A DNA stretch of 64,000 nt. Source: Phyllostachys edulis (lineage: Eukaryota > Streptophyta > Magnoliopsida > Poales > Poaceae). The notes under the pieces are model-generated. The model was not told the DNA's origin. It made no database searches and was given only the letters and a program-made list of their open reading frames with translations. The translations under genes and the position numbers were made by a program. Of this stretch, positions 47,951 to 59,803 are shown piece by piece; the stretch's first letter is position 1, and every line of letters begins with the position of its first letter. The stretch covers positions 55,177,866 to 55,241,865 of the forward strand of contig CM070548.1 of NCBI GenBank assembly GCA_036346405.1. The letters run 5' to 3'.

Positions 47951-48985
47951 TCTATAATAACATGATGACCTCTTGCAGCGTGACTTGACTGCCTAAGCTT
48001 CCCAAGGCTCCTTCCATGCGATAGGAGAAGGATATACTATCTACTACCTTGGGAAACAAGGAGCACCGGGTTGCACGCGAGGCCTTGGGGTTAACGTACC
48101 TTGGAGTCATGGATTCGCGGACGACCATCGCACGATAGGAGTAGGAAGAGATCCAAGGCCGAGCACATTTAACGGTTGGTACAGATGATTACTAACAAAT
48201 TTGAAGAAAAGATAGCAGATTGCAGGTCAAATGGAGATACTCTGAGCCACGGTCGCAAGCCGCCCCGATTGATTCAGAGGCGTCCTCCTCGACGCCGAGT
48301 AGCGTCGCGTCCGCAAGATAATTTTGAACATGACGACGTCCGACACGATAGACGACATCCGACATCGATAGACGACATCAAGGTAATGTACATCTATGGA
48401 ATGCACCAAAGATAGACCTATAGGACGCCTTAGCTAATTGCGATCGCTTTATAGGAGCCGACGCCGCAAGCTCCAAGTGAGGATGGATGGGTCCTTTGTA
48501 TTGAGGTCAGAGGGGATGGTGTATCCATACGAGGAAGGGCAAGGCAAAGACGGTGCCCGTGTGGTGCAGGTTACGCCAAGGTCCGTGGATATGGTACATG
48601 TCAATTTCCGAGCCATCCCGTCAAGATTCGCTGAACGAAGAGATCATAACACTAGGGATGCCGCCCACTCTTTTATCCAAAGGGCCCAAGAAGGACATCG
48701 CTCGACCCAAAGAAGGCCGCGATCCGACACGACCATTCCTCTCCAACAGACCTCGATGACTCCACCTCATGTTTCACCTCGAAGGCCACCTCTTCGATTC
48801 CCGTGGAGAAGACGCCAAGGAACAAAGAAAAGCGCGCCGCCAGACGGTTCCCGAAGTCGTCTCACAAGAAGACACCGCCAATCGCTAAGGCCAAATCGAA
48901 ATCGACGAACGCAGGCGCCTCCTAAGTCCGGAAGGCCGCGATACTCGGAACTACATCATCGAAAAATCGTTAGCTCGACACGATA
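47951..48985 (+). pseudogene. Decayed linker between Transposase_24 and Ulp1 parts
   Basis: Fragments such as TLGNKEHRVAREALGLTYLG (about 48045-48105) fit the C-terminal part of the same accessory protein. The Arg-rich frame 48438-48986 follows no known domain and may be a frame-shifted linker. An intron-like GTAATGTACATC...ATAG lies near 48383-48454. Confidence 0.45.
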
Positions 48986-50210
48986 ATGCACATCGATATA
49001 CTTGTCGCTTTGCATGCCCGGTACTTGGACAAGACCCAAAAGAAGGGGTGCAATACTGGAATCACCGTTAGATATGAGGAGAAGTATTTCTTCAAAGGAC
49101 GAGGTACTTCGTGGGCTTCAACGACTTATATGAAATATTCAACCTCGCTGGCCTCGACGCCTCGCTTCTACGATGTTGGACAATCGTAAGCGCGCATAAT
49201 CAAGTTCTACATTCATGTAATACCGATAAATATCACAACTCATTGCTTATGTATAGATGCATTGAAAAATGTCCGGAATGGAAAGAACCGTGGGTTTCTC
49301 AACCCACATGTGGTATCGCTGCAAACCATCCAAGAAGACGCGTCCTTCGTCGAGAAATACATAACGAGGTCATTGCTTCGTCAAACGAACATGAAGTACA
49401 TAGTGGTGCCCTACAACCAGGGGTAAGTGTCACTACTTGCTATACAAATTTCATTTGTACTTTATACGTAGCACGAACTTAGGTTTAATGACTATAGCGA
49501 CATACATGAGTAGGTACCACTAGATCCTTTTAGTTATTATACCCAAGAGGAACCATGTGATATATCTTGATTCCCTAAACCGCAACAAGCATGACTTTAG
49601 CGTTCTAAGAGGAATACTCGAGAGGTATGCTCATTTCCTCCTTACATAACTCTATTGTAGTCTTCATTCGTTTGAAATGGCCGAGGATAACTTTTTCGAA
49701 TCATGTAGGTCGTTCATCAATTATGTTGCCAACAAAGGAATATACAATGGAAAGAGCGCCCAACTAACACACAGGATGGATTTTCCGGTACGCGCTACAA
49801 CATGATAATCCTATATCATACTTCACAATAACGCGTCTCGAACTGACTATACCGATATATGTAATTCTATTTTTGCAGTGCCGCCAGCAAAAAGATGATG
49901 AGTTATGTGCAATCTACGTCTGCTATCATATGCAGCTAATCCTTAGAACTAGGAAGAAGGATCCTGAGGTTTGTCAATCAATCTCGAAATAATTATTTCC
50001 TAATTATAAATTTAAATATATATAGCTTACCATTTTACTCTTAGTAGCTTATGTGTCTTGGATTTACAATGTGATTCACTTTCGCTATGAAGAGATCAAG
50101 GACATTCGAGGGAAGCTCGACCTTTATCAACACGAAATCATTAACGACAACGGAGAGTTTCACTGCCGCCAACCGAGAGCATCACCCCGCCGACACCTCT
50201 CAACGTAAAC
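48986..50210 (+). pseudogene. Ulp1-like (C48) protease remnant of CACTA C
   Basis: Readable pieces are FNDLYEIFNLAGLDASLLRC plus W (49100-49190), ILLVIIPKRNHVIYLDSLNR (49515-49585) and, after an intron ending CAG at 49879, CRQQKDDELCAIYVCYHMQL (49880-49940). Ulp1 proteases use His-Trp, Asp and Cys: the His codon is followed by TAG where Trp is expected, the Asp in YLDSL is kept, and the Cys in ELCAIYVC is kept. Stops and frameshifts inactivate it. Ulp1-like genes are frequent passengers of plant CACTA and Mutator elements. Confidence 0.8.
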
Positions 50211-50433
50211 AATTGTAATCCAGTTGTAACTATAGCGACAATACTTGAACAAATGCGATCTTTTATAATTTATTTTGAGTAATGATCACTTTGAGTTGTC
50301 AACAATTGATTATCTCTGATGAATCTATTTTTGTGCATGCTTGAATCTGTTTTTGTGCCTACTTGTTTTCAGAGGGCATGGCTAGCAATTCCTGAGGCTA
50401 GCCAGAAAAATAGCAAAAATGGGGTCAGGGGTA
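50211..50433. other. Untranslated stretch before the right end of CACTA C
   Basis: AT-rich sequence between the Ulp1 remnant and the subterminal array. No coding signal is visible. Confidence 0.4.
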
Positions 50434-50863
50434 TGAGCTATCACAGACGGTTTTTTGTTAAAACCGTCTGTGAAGGCAAGTATCACAGGTGGTTGTCAGT
50501 AAAAATCGTCTGCGATCTGTTAATATCACAGACAGTTATAAAAACAAACCGTCTGTGATCTACGAATATCACAGACGGTTATAAAAACAAACCGTCTGTG
50601 ATATTAACAGATCGCAGACAGTTTTTACTGACAACCGTCTGTGATATTCGCGGATCACAAACGGTTTTTTGTCGAAATCGTCTCTGATACTACACTTCAT
50701 AGACGGTTTTTGATTAAAACCGTCTGTAATATTGCGTATCACAGCCGGTTTTTTACCGTCTGTGATAACGGCCCGTTATCACAGATCAACAAACATAGTT
50801 GGTTCAGAAACCGTCTGTGATGATGGTTCCGAACCGTCTGTGATGTGGCTTCCTGTAGTAGTG
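50434..50863. repeat. Right subterminal hairpin array and terminus of CACTA C
   Basis: About ten copies of TATCACAGACGGTTTTT and its reverse complement alternate to form contiguous hairpins, for instance 50441-50473 and 50521-50610, ending in CCTGTAGTAGTG at 50863. Many arms are fully complementary over 15 bases or more. Expected TNPA-binding region; transcripts would fold strongly. Confidence 0.88.
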
Positions 50864-52817
50864 AGAATTTATATGAATTTAGGAACAAGAATCGATGGAT
50901 TCGGAGTTCGTACGAAGGAGAACGAACGTCCAGAAGTTGGATTTTCACATAAAATGATGAAAATTTCTGAAAATGGAATATTGGAGAATATACTGTTCTA
51001 ATTCTTTTTTTACAGAACAAAGAACTTTGGTGAATGACATCAATGGCCCACATGCAAGTGAGATAATAGAGAACAAATGAAGTGATAGAGGAAGTCAATG
51101 ACTAGTGGGCCACATATGTCATTGGGTCAATGAACAATCAACAGAGCAAAGCAGAAGAATAGAGTCGGGCACTGGCGCATAGGGAAGATGGTGGCACTGG
51201 CGATTGGCAAAAATGGAACCCCGTGGGGTCAGGTATCCCATGGCCGACGGCGGTGACACCGGCGATGCACCAAGGAAGTGGCAGCGCGGCTAATAGCGGT
51301 AGCGACGCATAGGCCTGTATGCGACACGACAAGCCAGCACCACTGGAAGGTGGCTAGAGGAGATGGAGAACCTGTAGGCGGGGTCGTGGAGACCAGAGGA
51401 TGGCCAGATTGGTGGCGCCACGGTGTAGGCGACGAGCAAGAAGGTGGTGACAGTGGGAGCTCTCCACGGCGGTGAATCGACCAAATTGAGGGGCGGGATA
51501 GCAAGGAGATGACCGGGAACACATCGTGACACGGTCAATTCGACGAATTACTCACCAGAGAACAAGATCGATAGACGGAGGTGATTTCAGCCTTGAGAAG
51601 AAGAACAACGAAATTCCGGAGATACACTGCACAAAAAACAAAATTTGTTGAGGGAAAACGATCACCATGCTCGAGAACACACAATGACGCAATTGACACA
51701 TCAAGAAAATCACCGGATTGACGAGGACATGATTTGGGTGAGACGAACGATGTTCGGGAAAAAACAAAATTCGACGTCGGAGGAGCACCATTGGTAGAGA
51801 GGCTTTGAGGGATGGGGAAAGAGGTGATTGTGAAGGTTGTGCTCCATTTATAGATGAAGGGAGGAGAGAAGGGATGGGGAACATGGCAGAATTAGTGCAG
51901 GCGGCGCAGCTCGGGTGCAGCGAGGGGCCGAGAAAAGGGAGGTCAGGGAGCCGGTCGGACGTGGCGGGCGCGGGGTGACACGGGTTGGACACGTCTTGGG
52001 CACGACGACGCGCACGGAGGGCACCAGCGAAGGTGAGTGCGCCTGATCGCATTGAAGGCACTGGAAGCGTCTTGTGTAGGCGCGAGCAGCAGTGTAGCAA
52101 AGCGCTAAAAGCTTGATGGCGAGGACGGCAGCGGTTTAAACGCGTCGGGCATAGGTGGGGCAGGGCGCAGGGGAGCTAGAAGAAAGAAAGAAAGGAAGGA
52201 AGGAAAAAGAAAGAAAGGTAGAAGAAAGAAAGAAAGAGGAAAAAGGGGAAAAGGAAAAAGGGGAAAAGATAAGAAAAGGTTTTCTGCCCAAGAAAAATGA
52301 AATCAAATTTTGAGATTTTCATTTTGGAGAAAATTCAAATAGAAATTTGAGTTTTGAGTTTTGGTTGAGGTTTGAAATTGAAGAGAGATGAATTCAGAAT
52401 GAAAATATTGAATTCAAAATTGGCCGAGAAAAGAATTGATTTTGGATCAAAGATTTGAATTGAGGATTGGAATTTGGATTTTAATTTGGAGTTGAAATGA
52501 GATTCAGGATTTGATTTGAATAATATTTGTATAAGCAAGAATTCCAAATTAAAAGGCAACACTTTGAAATAATTAATTAAATTAAATTTTAGAACAAAGA
52601 AAAGAAAATTTGGAAAATCAATAAAATAAATAGAATTCCAATGAATAACACAGTAACTTGGAAAGCCCAAAAATTTAGAAAATGAAATAAACCAATTTTT
52701 GAATTTAAATTGGTTTATTTTCTAAAATTTTAAATTAAGCTTTAACAAATCAAGAAAATTCAACTGGTTATTTTTATTTTAAAATTTTCAAAAGGACCCA
52801 AAAATCGGGATGTTACA

Positions 52818-52955
52818 AGCTGACGTGGCGGACACGTGGGCGTGAAGCTGAGGTGGCACTAACGTGGCTGAGACATGGCATCCTTGTTAGATCGACAACA
52901 CGTGGCTTGGGTTCTGATTATCGCTGGCATTCTGGGTCACGACAGTGCAAATTGT
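52818..52955. repeat. Short continuation of LTR X1b
   Basis: It begins with the AGCTG target copy and continues ACGTGGCGGACACGTGGG, which reads on naturally from the X1b text ending GTTTGAGGGTGG at 39239. It is cut by CACTA B at 52956. Confidence 0.55.
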
Positions 52956-53731
52956 CACTACTACAGAAAAGGTCTTCACAAATGGTTCGAAAACATTATC
53001 ACAGATGGTTTTGTGAGCCTTCTTAGTTTATGGGTCAGTGATGACATGAGGTCATCACAGACGGTTTTTTAACCATCTGTGGAAAAGCTATCACAGACGG
53101 TTCTGAACAAGAACCGTCTATGATAATTAATTATCACAAACGGTTCTTGTTTCAGAACTGCCTGTGATAGTCTATTTTCACAGACGGTTCTGAACAAGAA
53201 CCATCTATGATAATTACTTATCACAGACGGATCTTATTCAGAACCGTCTGTGATAGTTTTTTGTATTACAAAAAAAATCGGATTTTGAGCCAAACCAATC
53301 AATTGCTAGACAGTAGTTTCTATATGCAACCTCTTGCAAGACAACTAAAATTCAATTAAAATTCTGATGGCAAACACATTATAGGAAAGGGAAACCAAAA
53401 GGTTTCACAACGTCCCCTCCAAATGGGAAAAAAAGAATAAATTTAGAAAGTTAAACTAGCTAGAAACCATCTATGCCTCCAAGCTCCTAAAGCACTCATC
53501 GGCTTCTTGGATTGGTCTCGTGAGCTCCTCTCTGTACCTCATCAGCATGTTCTTGCATGTCGTCGAGTTCGACTCAAGCTCGTCGGCAAGGAAAGACGAC
53601 TAAAAACCTCCAGCGGCGCTCCGACCTTAGGTAACACAAAATTAAGATAATTTTCTTTACAACAAATAGCCAACAAATTGCGTATGTTATGGGGATGTAC
53701 ATGTACCTTCCGGCAATAATTTTCAGAAGTT
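52956..53731 (+). mobile_element. CACTA element B, left end and internal part, truncated
   Basis: The left terminus CACTACTACAGAAAAGG starts at 52956 and is followed by hairpins of ATCACAGACGGTT (52997-53255). Internal DNA 53515-53715 matches the two sides of the copia insertion in element A. No right end is found; the element stops at a filler junction before the Helitron at 53772. No coding region is present in this part. Confidence 0.8.
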
Positions 53732-53771
53732 GGATTCAAGCTCGTCGGCAATAATTTTCTTTACAACAAAC
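53732..53771. other. Templated filler at the junction of CACTA B and the Helitron
   Basis: 53733-53751 copies 53571-53589 (GACTCAAGCTCGTCGGCAA with one change), and 53751-53770 copies 53647-53666 (ATAATTTTCTTTACAACAAA, identical). Two nearby source patches stitched together at a breakpoint are typical of repair by synthesis-dependent end joining. Confidence 0.75.
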
Positions 53772-53847
53772 ATGGAATCCGCGCCTCTTACATCAAGAAA
53801 ACGTGCCAGATCAAGTCATGCCCTATCTGATCCTTCCCAGCCTAAAA
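53772..53847 (+). pseudogene. RepHel exon 1
   Basis: The frame reads MESAPLTSRKRARSSHALSD to a donor AAAA|GTGAGT at 53848. A short basic first exon with an RKRAR motif is common in grass Helitron proteins. An upstream ATG at 53730 is in frame but lies in filler DNA, so the ATG at 53772 is preferred. Confidence 0.6.
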
Positions 53848-54528
53848 GTGAGTGCCACGTTTGCTATTCTTATTATCGTATGTGTGTTTCATATATGTTT
53901 TTCCCCCACAATAGCCTTTTTCGCTTTTTCCCTTTTGAGTTCTCAAACTGGATGACCGTCAGCGGTGTCGTTCGTGCCTGAGAACATTTGCTCAGATTAC
54001 ACTTTCGGCCAGTACAATGTTCTCCGTATTTACCTACCTATATTTTTCCCTTTGTTTGCTTACTCGCTTTTCTTTTGTTAGCGCCCCTTTTTCCCCATAC
54101 TTCATGCGAAGAGACCTCCGCAAATCGTTCTAGGCGCTGCCTTGCGATGCGCATGCGCCATTCTATACAAATAGGTAGAATGTGCTTTGCTTTTGCCAAA
54201 TAGGAAGATTTAAGTTAATGAACAAGCTAAACAGTTGCTTCTGTTAAACAATCGTTATTTCTCACCTTTAATTTTTTCCCCCTGACATTCATGTTCTTCT
54301 TTTCAAATTGCTTTAATGTTCATGCCTTTCGCCGTCTGTGCCTTTTACGAGCGGTACTGTTCGTCTTAGCAAGGAATATAACGATTTTTTGAAAGGTCAT
54401 TATCTTCTGTGCCTCTACATTCCACATATCTTTTCTTTTCTTTGTTAGTTTGATCCTGTCTGGTTTTTTTACTATTGCTTCCATATTTATGTCTTTTATG
54501 TCCTTTATTCAACAGCATCTTTTTCTAG
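53848..54528 (+). other. Intron of RepHel
   Basis: A T-rich stretch from donor GTGAGT to acceptor TTTTTCTAG at 54520-54528. No other signal. Confidence 0.5.
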
Positions 54529-55911
54529 TTGTTGCTATTACGGTGGCGCAGATTATTCCTGTGCCCATTGTGGTGCAATGTTTTGGTATGGAGAGAGGCT
54601 TAAATAGCACAACGCCTTCACCCAGTGCCGTATCGCCTACAACGCTTGCTATAAAGGAGGCAAGCTTTTTTTACCGCCGTTTAAACCATGGCCTCAACCA
54701 CTAAAAGACCTAATTAATTTCGACGGTTCACCTGGATCAAATGCATTCATGCGTCTTATAAGATCGTGCAATTCACTTTTCTCTTTCACATCTCTTGGTG
54801 TAAATGTTGATAACAGCATCAATATTGGTCGTGGCCCCTATGTGTTTAGGATAAACGATGTGGTTCACCATCGAATCGGTTCATTGTTACCTTCGTCAGG
54901 TGCCTCTTCGCAGTTTGCACAATTCTATGTGTACGACATAGACCATGAGGTAAAAAATCGTTTAAACGTATTTGACATGCGTTCCAACAAAGGAACTTCA
55001 CCTGACCCATCGATTGTAGATGCATTGGTAAAGATGCTTGATCAATGCAATCGACTTGTCCAACAGTTCAGAGCTACTAGACAAAGACTGTTCTCATCGG
55101 AGGGACATAACATAGCGATTCGTATTTTAGGTTCGGATTCATCCCAGCCAGACCGTTATATACCTTCGACTAGACTGGAGCTAGCGGCGCTCATAGTTGG
55201 TGATCTCAACATTGAATCATACAAATTTGATATTGTGGTACACGCCTTATCGGGTCCTCTGAGACACGTATCGCCTTTACATCCTGCTCTAATGGCATTT
55301 ACAGTACCCATTGCTTTTCCCTTACGGTGACAAGGGATTTTATCTTGGGCTCAAATATGTTGAGGTAGATGGACAATTGCCTTCTACAAGAGAGGACGTT
55401 AGCATGCTTGAATATTATCGTTATTGGTGTCATTACAGGCGAGGCCAGACCAACCCATACATTTGTTGTGGTCGTTTGTCTAATTAGGCTATAGTTAATG
55501 CCTATTCATGTGTTGAATGCTCAAGACTAACATTCATAGCTGAGCATCAGGATCAGCTAAGAACTAAAACATAGCAGGGTATATCTGATGCTCTTGGGCG
55601 TGGTTGTAATAGTGGTAGAAACATAGGCATAAAAAGAACCCTTCCTGCAAGTTTTACCGGTTCAAGGCGATATATGAACATGAATTTCCAAGATGCCATG
55701 GCTATCTGCCGTGTGCATGGTCCACCTGATTTGTTCGTCACTTTCACATGCAATCCTAAATGGCCTGAGATTGCTGATGCATTAAGACTTGAGCCTGGCC
55801 AACAGCCTCATGATATATCAGACATTGAATGACATGTATTCAAAATGAAACTAAACAATCTATTTAGCGGTATCAAAGATGGAGTTGTTTTCAGTCCTAT
55901 TAATACTGGTA
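54529..55911 (+). pseudogene. RepHel zinc finger and Helitron_like_N part
   Basis: The exon starts CCYYGGADYSCAHCGAMFWY, a Cys-rich finger with the CxxCGAxFW hallmark, then a TAG after ERLK. Further landmarks are RLIRSCNSLFSFTSLGVNVD, IGSLLPSSGASSQFAQFYVY, LEYYRYWCHYR and AICRVHGPPDLFVTFTCNPK followed by WPE. A frameshift lies near 55305; stops are at about 55484, 55572 and 55831. It ends at the donor ACTG|GTACGT at 55912. This segment leads into the Rep endonuclease. Confidence 0.88.
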
Positions 55912-56000
55912 CGTATATGTCTATCCATCGTTCACCCAAACTTTTTTTAGAGCCACCTTCGATTATCTTATAGTGTCTTTTGTTTTTTCTTTTGTCTAGC

Positions 56001-57290
56001 TATGTACACAACCGAGTTTCAGAAGAGGGGTTTGCCACATGTGCATATTCTGGTTTGGCTGGCAGGACAAAGGGATCCTTCTTCAACATTTATTGATAGA
56101 TTAATATCAGCGGAGTTGCCTGATATTTCTGTTGACCCACTTGGATATGCTTTGGTCGAAGACTTTATGGTCCATGGCCCTTGTGGTGATGTTAACAAAA
56201 GGTGTCCTTGCATGAAGGAGGATGCTTGCTCGAAACGATACCCAAAGGCCTTCCATGATGAGACCACCGTAGATGAGTCAGGTTTCCCGATATATCAGCG
56301 TAGGGATGATGGTCGCTTCGTGGTAAAGAGCAATACAAGATTAAATAATAGATGGGTAGTACCCCATAATCTTGACCTACTTAAGAAATACCAGGAACAT
56401 ATCAACGTTGAATGGTGTAACAAAACCAACCTGGTAAAGTATCTTTTCAAATATGTCACAAAGGGACATGATCGAGCCCGTGTTTTCATAGGGCCATCCA
56501 GTCCAACAAGCTCTGATCCACTTATATCTTCAGAAAAACAAATAGACGAAATACAAGATTACATTAATTGTAGATACTTATCATCTTGTGAAGCATTCTG
56601 GCGTTTACTTGCATTTGACATACATGAGAGAACACCATCGGTTGAACAACTTCAGGTGCATCTACCTGGCATGAACATGATGCTGTACCACGAAGACACA
56701 AATCTAAACGAACTTGTTCAAGACAATTTGCAGCTTAGAACAACGCTCACAGAATGGTTTGTTACAAACCAAAACAGTTCAACCGGACATGATCTTACAT
56801 ACTGTGAGTTCCCAACTAGATATACCTGGGATAACACTTCAAAAATATGGAAAAAAACAAAAATGGGGAACAAAGCTCGGTAGAATGTATTATGTTCATG
56901 CAAGTACAGGGGAACTCTTCTATCTAAGGATGCTTCTGATGATAGTACGTGGCGCAAGAAGCTATGAAGAGATAAGACACTATGAAAACGTGTTATATAG
57001 TATATTTAGAGAGGCATGCCAAGCTTGTGGTCTCTTGCAAGACGACAATGAATGGTTTGCTTTTATCGACAAAGCTATCGTTTCATGCACATCATTCCAA
57101 CTACGAAACCTGTTTATGACTGTTTTGCTTTTTTGTGATGTTGCGAACCGTCGATTACCTTTCAAAAAATACTGGACATATTTAGCAGATGATATAGTCT
57201 GTCGGATTAGAGCGGCTCTCAACAATCATACATATGTTATACATTTTTGTATCTATGATCACAGTTACTTACCAAACTATAAACTTTATT
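56001..57290 (+). pseudogene. RepHel Rep endonuclease (HUH and Y2 motifs)
   Basis: After the acceptor TTTGTCTAG the frame reads YTTEFQKRGLPHVHILVWL, with the His-hydrophobic-His (HUH) metal site. Later comes VKYLFKYVTKGHDRARV, which holds the paired Tyr of the Y2 active site, and YINCRYLSSCEAFWRLL. Rep nicks and joins DNA in rolling-circle-like transposition; the key residues are still present. A frameshift near 56870 moves the frame to 56860-57290, with GELFYLRMLLMIVRGARSYE. Another shift lies near 57290. Confidence 0.9.
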
Positions 57291-57634
57291 CTTGATGAAT
57301 GGAGCATCGCTCTCATCATATAATCTACCGTCTATTGAGTCCGAAGGTTCATACAATAATCTCAATAGACTTGTTGCAAACGAAATGTCATATGCTTCTG
57401 GGATTGTTATGAACGAATGTGAACAACTTCATGAAAAGCTAAACCAAGAACAACGCACTATATATAATGAGGTCATCCGTAACGTACATACAAGAAAACC
57501 AGGCGTATTATTCGTGTCTGGCCATGGTGGGACTGGAAAAATATTCCTTTGGAATGTTGTAATCACCAAAATAAGATCCGAAGGCAAAATTGTATTGGCG
57601 GTGGCATCTTCGGGTGTCACAACATTATTGTTAC
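57291..57634 (+). pseudogene. RepHel PIF1-like helicase, N-terminal part
   Basis: The frame shows NQEQRTIYNEVIRNV and the Walker A loop GHGGTGKIFLW, where PIF1-type helicases have Gly-Lys-Thr: the Thr that helps bind Mg-ATP is Ile here. VLAVASSGVTTLLL follows and is cut by the solo LTR at target GTTAC (57630-57634). The domain resumes at 59804. Confidence 0.88.
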
Positions 57635-59803
57635 TGTAATACCCCAAGTTTAATTAAGTAAGAAGAAAAGAATTCGGGGAGGAGAATCAATTAGAAAAGT
57701 GATTTAACAGAAGATTTAGGGGAATTCTTGCGTAATTTAGAAAACCTGGGCTATGGGCCAAAAGCCTACAACACCTTGCCCCATTAGGGCAACCATCCAA
57801 GCGGAGGGGGAGGCCATGCTACTGTAGCACGCACTGTAGTGCTGCCACTGTAGCAGCCCCTCCCCTCCCCATTGCGCCTCCACCTCCATTCCCCTCCCTT
57901 GCGCCTCCACCTCCCCTCCCCTTCGTGGCCGGCCAAGAAGAAGGAAGGGGGAGAAGAGAAGGGAGATGGGTCTTGTGGTTGATCTCGTAACCTTCAGCGC
58001 AATCTCCAAGGGTAACTCTCAATTCCATTCGATAAGTCTTGTAGTTTTGTGATTTGGCAATATCGGGTATTAGATCGATTTTTGGCAGTCTGTAATGCTC
58101 TGTAGTTTTAGGATTTTTAACTATGAAATTCGATCTGGCCATCTCCTGGATAATTGTAGAAAACGTCAGTATCTTTCTGTAGGTTTTTGGATCATGTTGT
58201 TTCGATGAACGGATTAGGAGTTATGATTTTCGTAGCTTTGCTGTTCTGCAGATCTGTCATAATTCTGACAGATTATGTTAATTGATCGTTAGCAAATAGT
58301 TAGTGAATTTTCTAGAAGATCGCACCAAAAAAAAAGTTCTAGGTTATTTTTTAAGGTTTCCATAAAGATAAAGATCATAATTGTTCGATGTATAAACTGA
58401 AAGTTACGTTAGTTTTAGTCTCGCTGTCCAGAATCTCTGACGAGATTTTGTTATTATTTTTATCTGCTTGGTAAGGATAGAATATCGCCGAATCTAGGAA
58501 GCTCGCCAAATAGGTTTATGTAGGAAATGTTATAATCTTTTCAGAAAGTCAGAGATCATCCCTTTTGGATCTCTGTACAAAAAGTTATGAATTTTAGAAG
58601 ATGACTGTCTGTTTTGGAGACAAATCGATATTTTGGGATATGGAGTTTTGGGTTGCGCTAGGGAGCGTAGTGAGTTATACATGTTCGTTTCTAGCAATGT
58701 TTGGTCCAGAATTGTTATCTTAGAATGTTTATTAAAATTATTCAGGTGGTGGTTTGGTGCCGGGGGCAGCGCCCTCTTCGCGTCTTCCATCTACGCACGG
58801 TTGAGGCAAGTACTTTGATTGATAGATTAAAAGTGAATGCATGATCATGATTGCGAGTATTTGATACATATTAGCTATACATGGTTGTTGGATTGATATA
58901 TGTGTTGATATTGGTGAATGCTCAAAGTATAATTAAGTTCTATTCATGTATGATGTTACTACTATTACATGTTAATGATGAATAGAGTAACTGTGCATAT
59001 GCATATTGAGATCATGTTTGAGGCTTGGTCACGTGGTGACCAAGCATATATGTTTTTGAGGTCCCCGTCATGTATATGATGGATTTGAGGTCCCCACACT
59101 TGTGGAGTGTGGGCTTGTGGTCCCCATTACTTGCGGAATATTGGGCTCTTGGTCCCTGTGTTTGCGAGCACAGACATGGGTATGCATCGACGGTTGCATA
59201 TCTTGTATTACCGGTAAAATACAAAAAGAGTTAAAGAGAAAGGTTGCATTGAGCATTGCATAAGCATATTACATGATGTATGGTAAAGATTTGAGAATGG
59301 ATGCTGATATTATACTAGTGTGTTATAATATCTTATTATTTGTACTTTCTTTGAGTCTGTGGACTCACTCTTGCTTTGTTTGTGGTTTTAGGTACCCTTA
59401 CAAGAACGACATGCATGGGAGGGTAGTCATATTTTCGGACACACACCGCTACCTAATCTTTTATAGTTAATTAAATTTTAGATCACGCCTTAATAAATGA
59501 GCAAACCGCTTAAAGGATTTGTTATGGTTATGCTTTACTTGTTGGATTATTTGTAATAGTGATGAGTAGCATATTTTGGACACCTTTAGTTATGCTTTAG
59601 TTGATTAGCATAACTTGAATACCTATCGATTATCTTTGGATGTTGGATTGTTTAATTATGATATTTGTTTTAATCGTTGGAACCTCCGGTATAGTTAGCT
59701 ATACAAAGGTGTTCTCATGAAATTTAGTAAAATGTCTTAGTTTTAATTGGTTTTATTGTTAGTTTAGTAGCATTCCAGGCTCATGTTGGGCTGGGGTGTT
59801 ACA
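57635..59803 (+). mobile_element. Gypsy-type solo LTR in the helicase gene
   Basis: It starts TGTAATACCCCAAG and ends GGCTGGGGTGTTACA, with perfect GTTAC copies at 57630-57634 and 59804-59808. Length 2,169 bp, no internal domain. It is related to the LTRs at 21126-33337 and 23992-32899 through shared tail words (AACCTCCGGTATAG, CTTAGTT(T/C)TAATTGG) and the stem-loop cluster. Orientation follows the polypurine/primer-defined LARD LTR. Confidence 0.9.
59023..59180 (+). other. Stem-loop cluster in the solo LTR
   Basis: 59023-59045 is a perfect hairpin (GCTTGGTCAC-GTG-GTGACCAAGC). 59093-59113 (CCCACACT/AGTGTGGG), 59121-59144 (CCCATTA/TATTGGG-like) and 59155-59173 (CTGTG/CACAG) follow, separated by GAGGTCC or GGTCC. 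This is the counterpart of 23221-23340 and 31060-31205. Confidence 0.7.

Larger units (their letters stand above)
41486..50863 (+). mobile_element. CACTA element C with tnp2, Transposase_24 and Ulp1 remnants
   Basis: The right terminus (50848-50863) reads GCTTCCTGTAGTAGTG, i.e. CACTACTACAGGAAGC on the other strand, behind a dense array of CCGTCTGTGAT hairpins. A decayed Tnp2 transposase, then a Transposase_24-type region and an Ulp1-like protease follow in plus orientation, the usual order in rice-type CACTA elements. No CACTA left terminus or left subterminal array is found, so the left end is deleted, apparently together with part of X2. The 3-bp target copy at the right would be AGA. Confidence 0.8.
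39245..52817. mobile_element. Gypsy-like solo LTR X2, interrupted by a Helitron and CACTA C
   Basis: The left part 39245-40663 starts TGTCGGGGCCCC, and the right part 50864-52817 ends ATCGGGATGTTACA. They are flanked by perfect AGCTG copies (39240-39244 and 52818-52822). Both parts align in order with X1b, which supports one original LTR of about 3.4-3.6 kb. Roughly 200 bp of it seem to be missing between 40663 and 50864. The right part has a GC-rich, leader-like section (51130-52120); its open frames are not genes. Confidence 0.75.

Noticed and set aside
48438..48986. 182-codon Arg-rich plus-strand frame as an independent gene
   Set aside because: It lies between Transposase_24 and Ulp1 parts of a decayed CACTA element and shows no domain; better read as a frame-shifted linker.
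50434..50863. Regularly spaced repeats that could suggest a CRISPR-like array
   Set aside because: The units alternate in orientation and form hairpins next to a CACTA terminus; this is a transposon subterminal array in a plant genome.
51552..52100. 182-codon minus-strand frame
   Set aside because: Lies in the leader-like part of LTR X2, has no domain, and overlaps other open frames.
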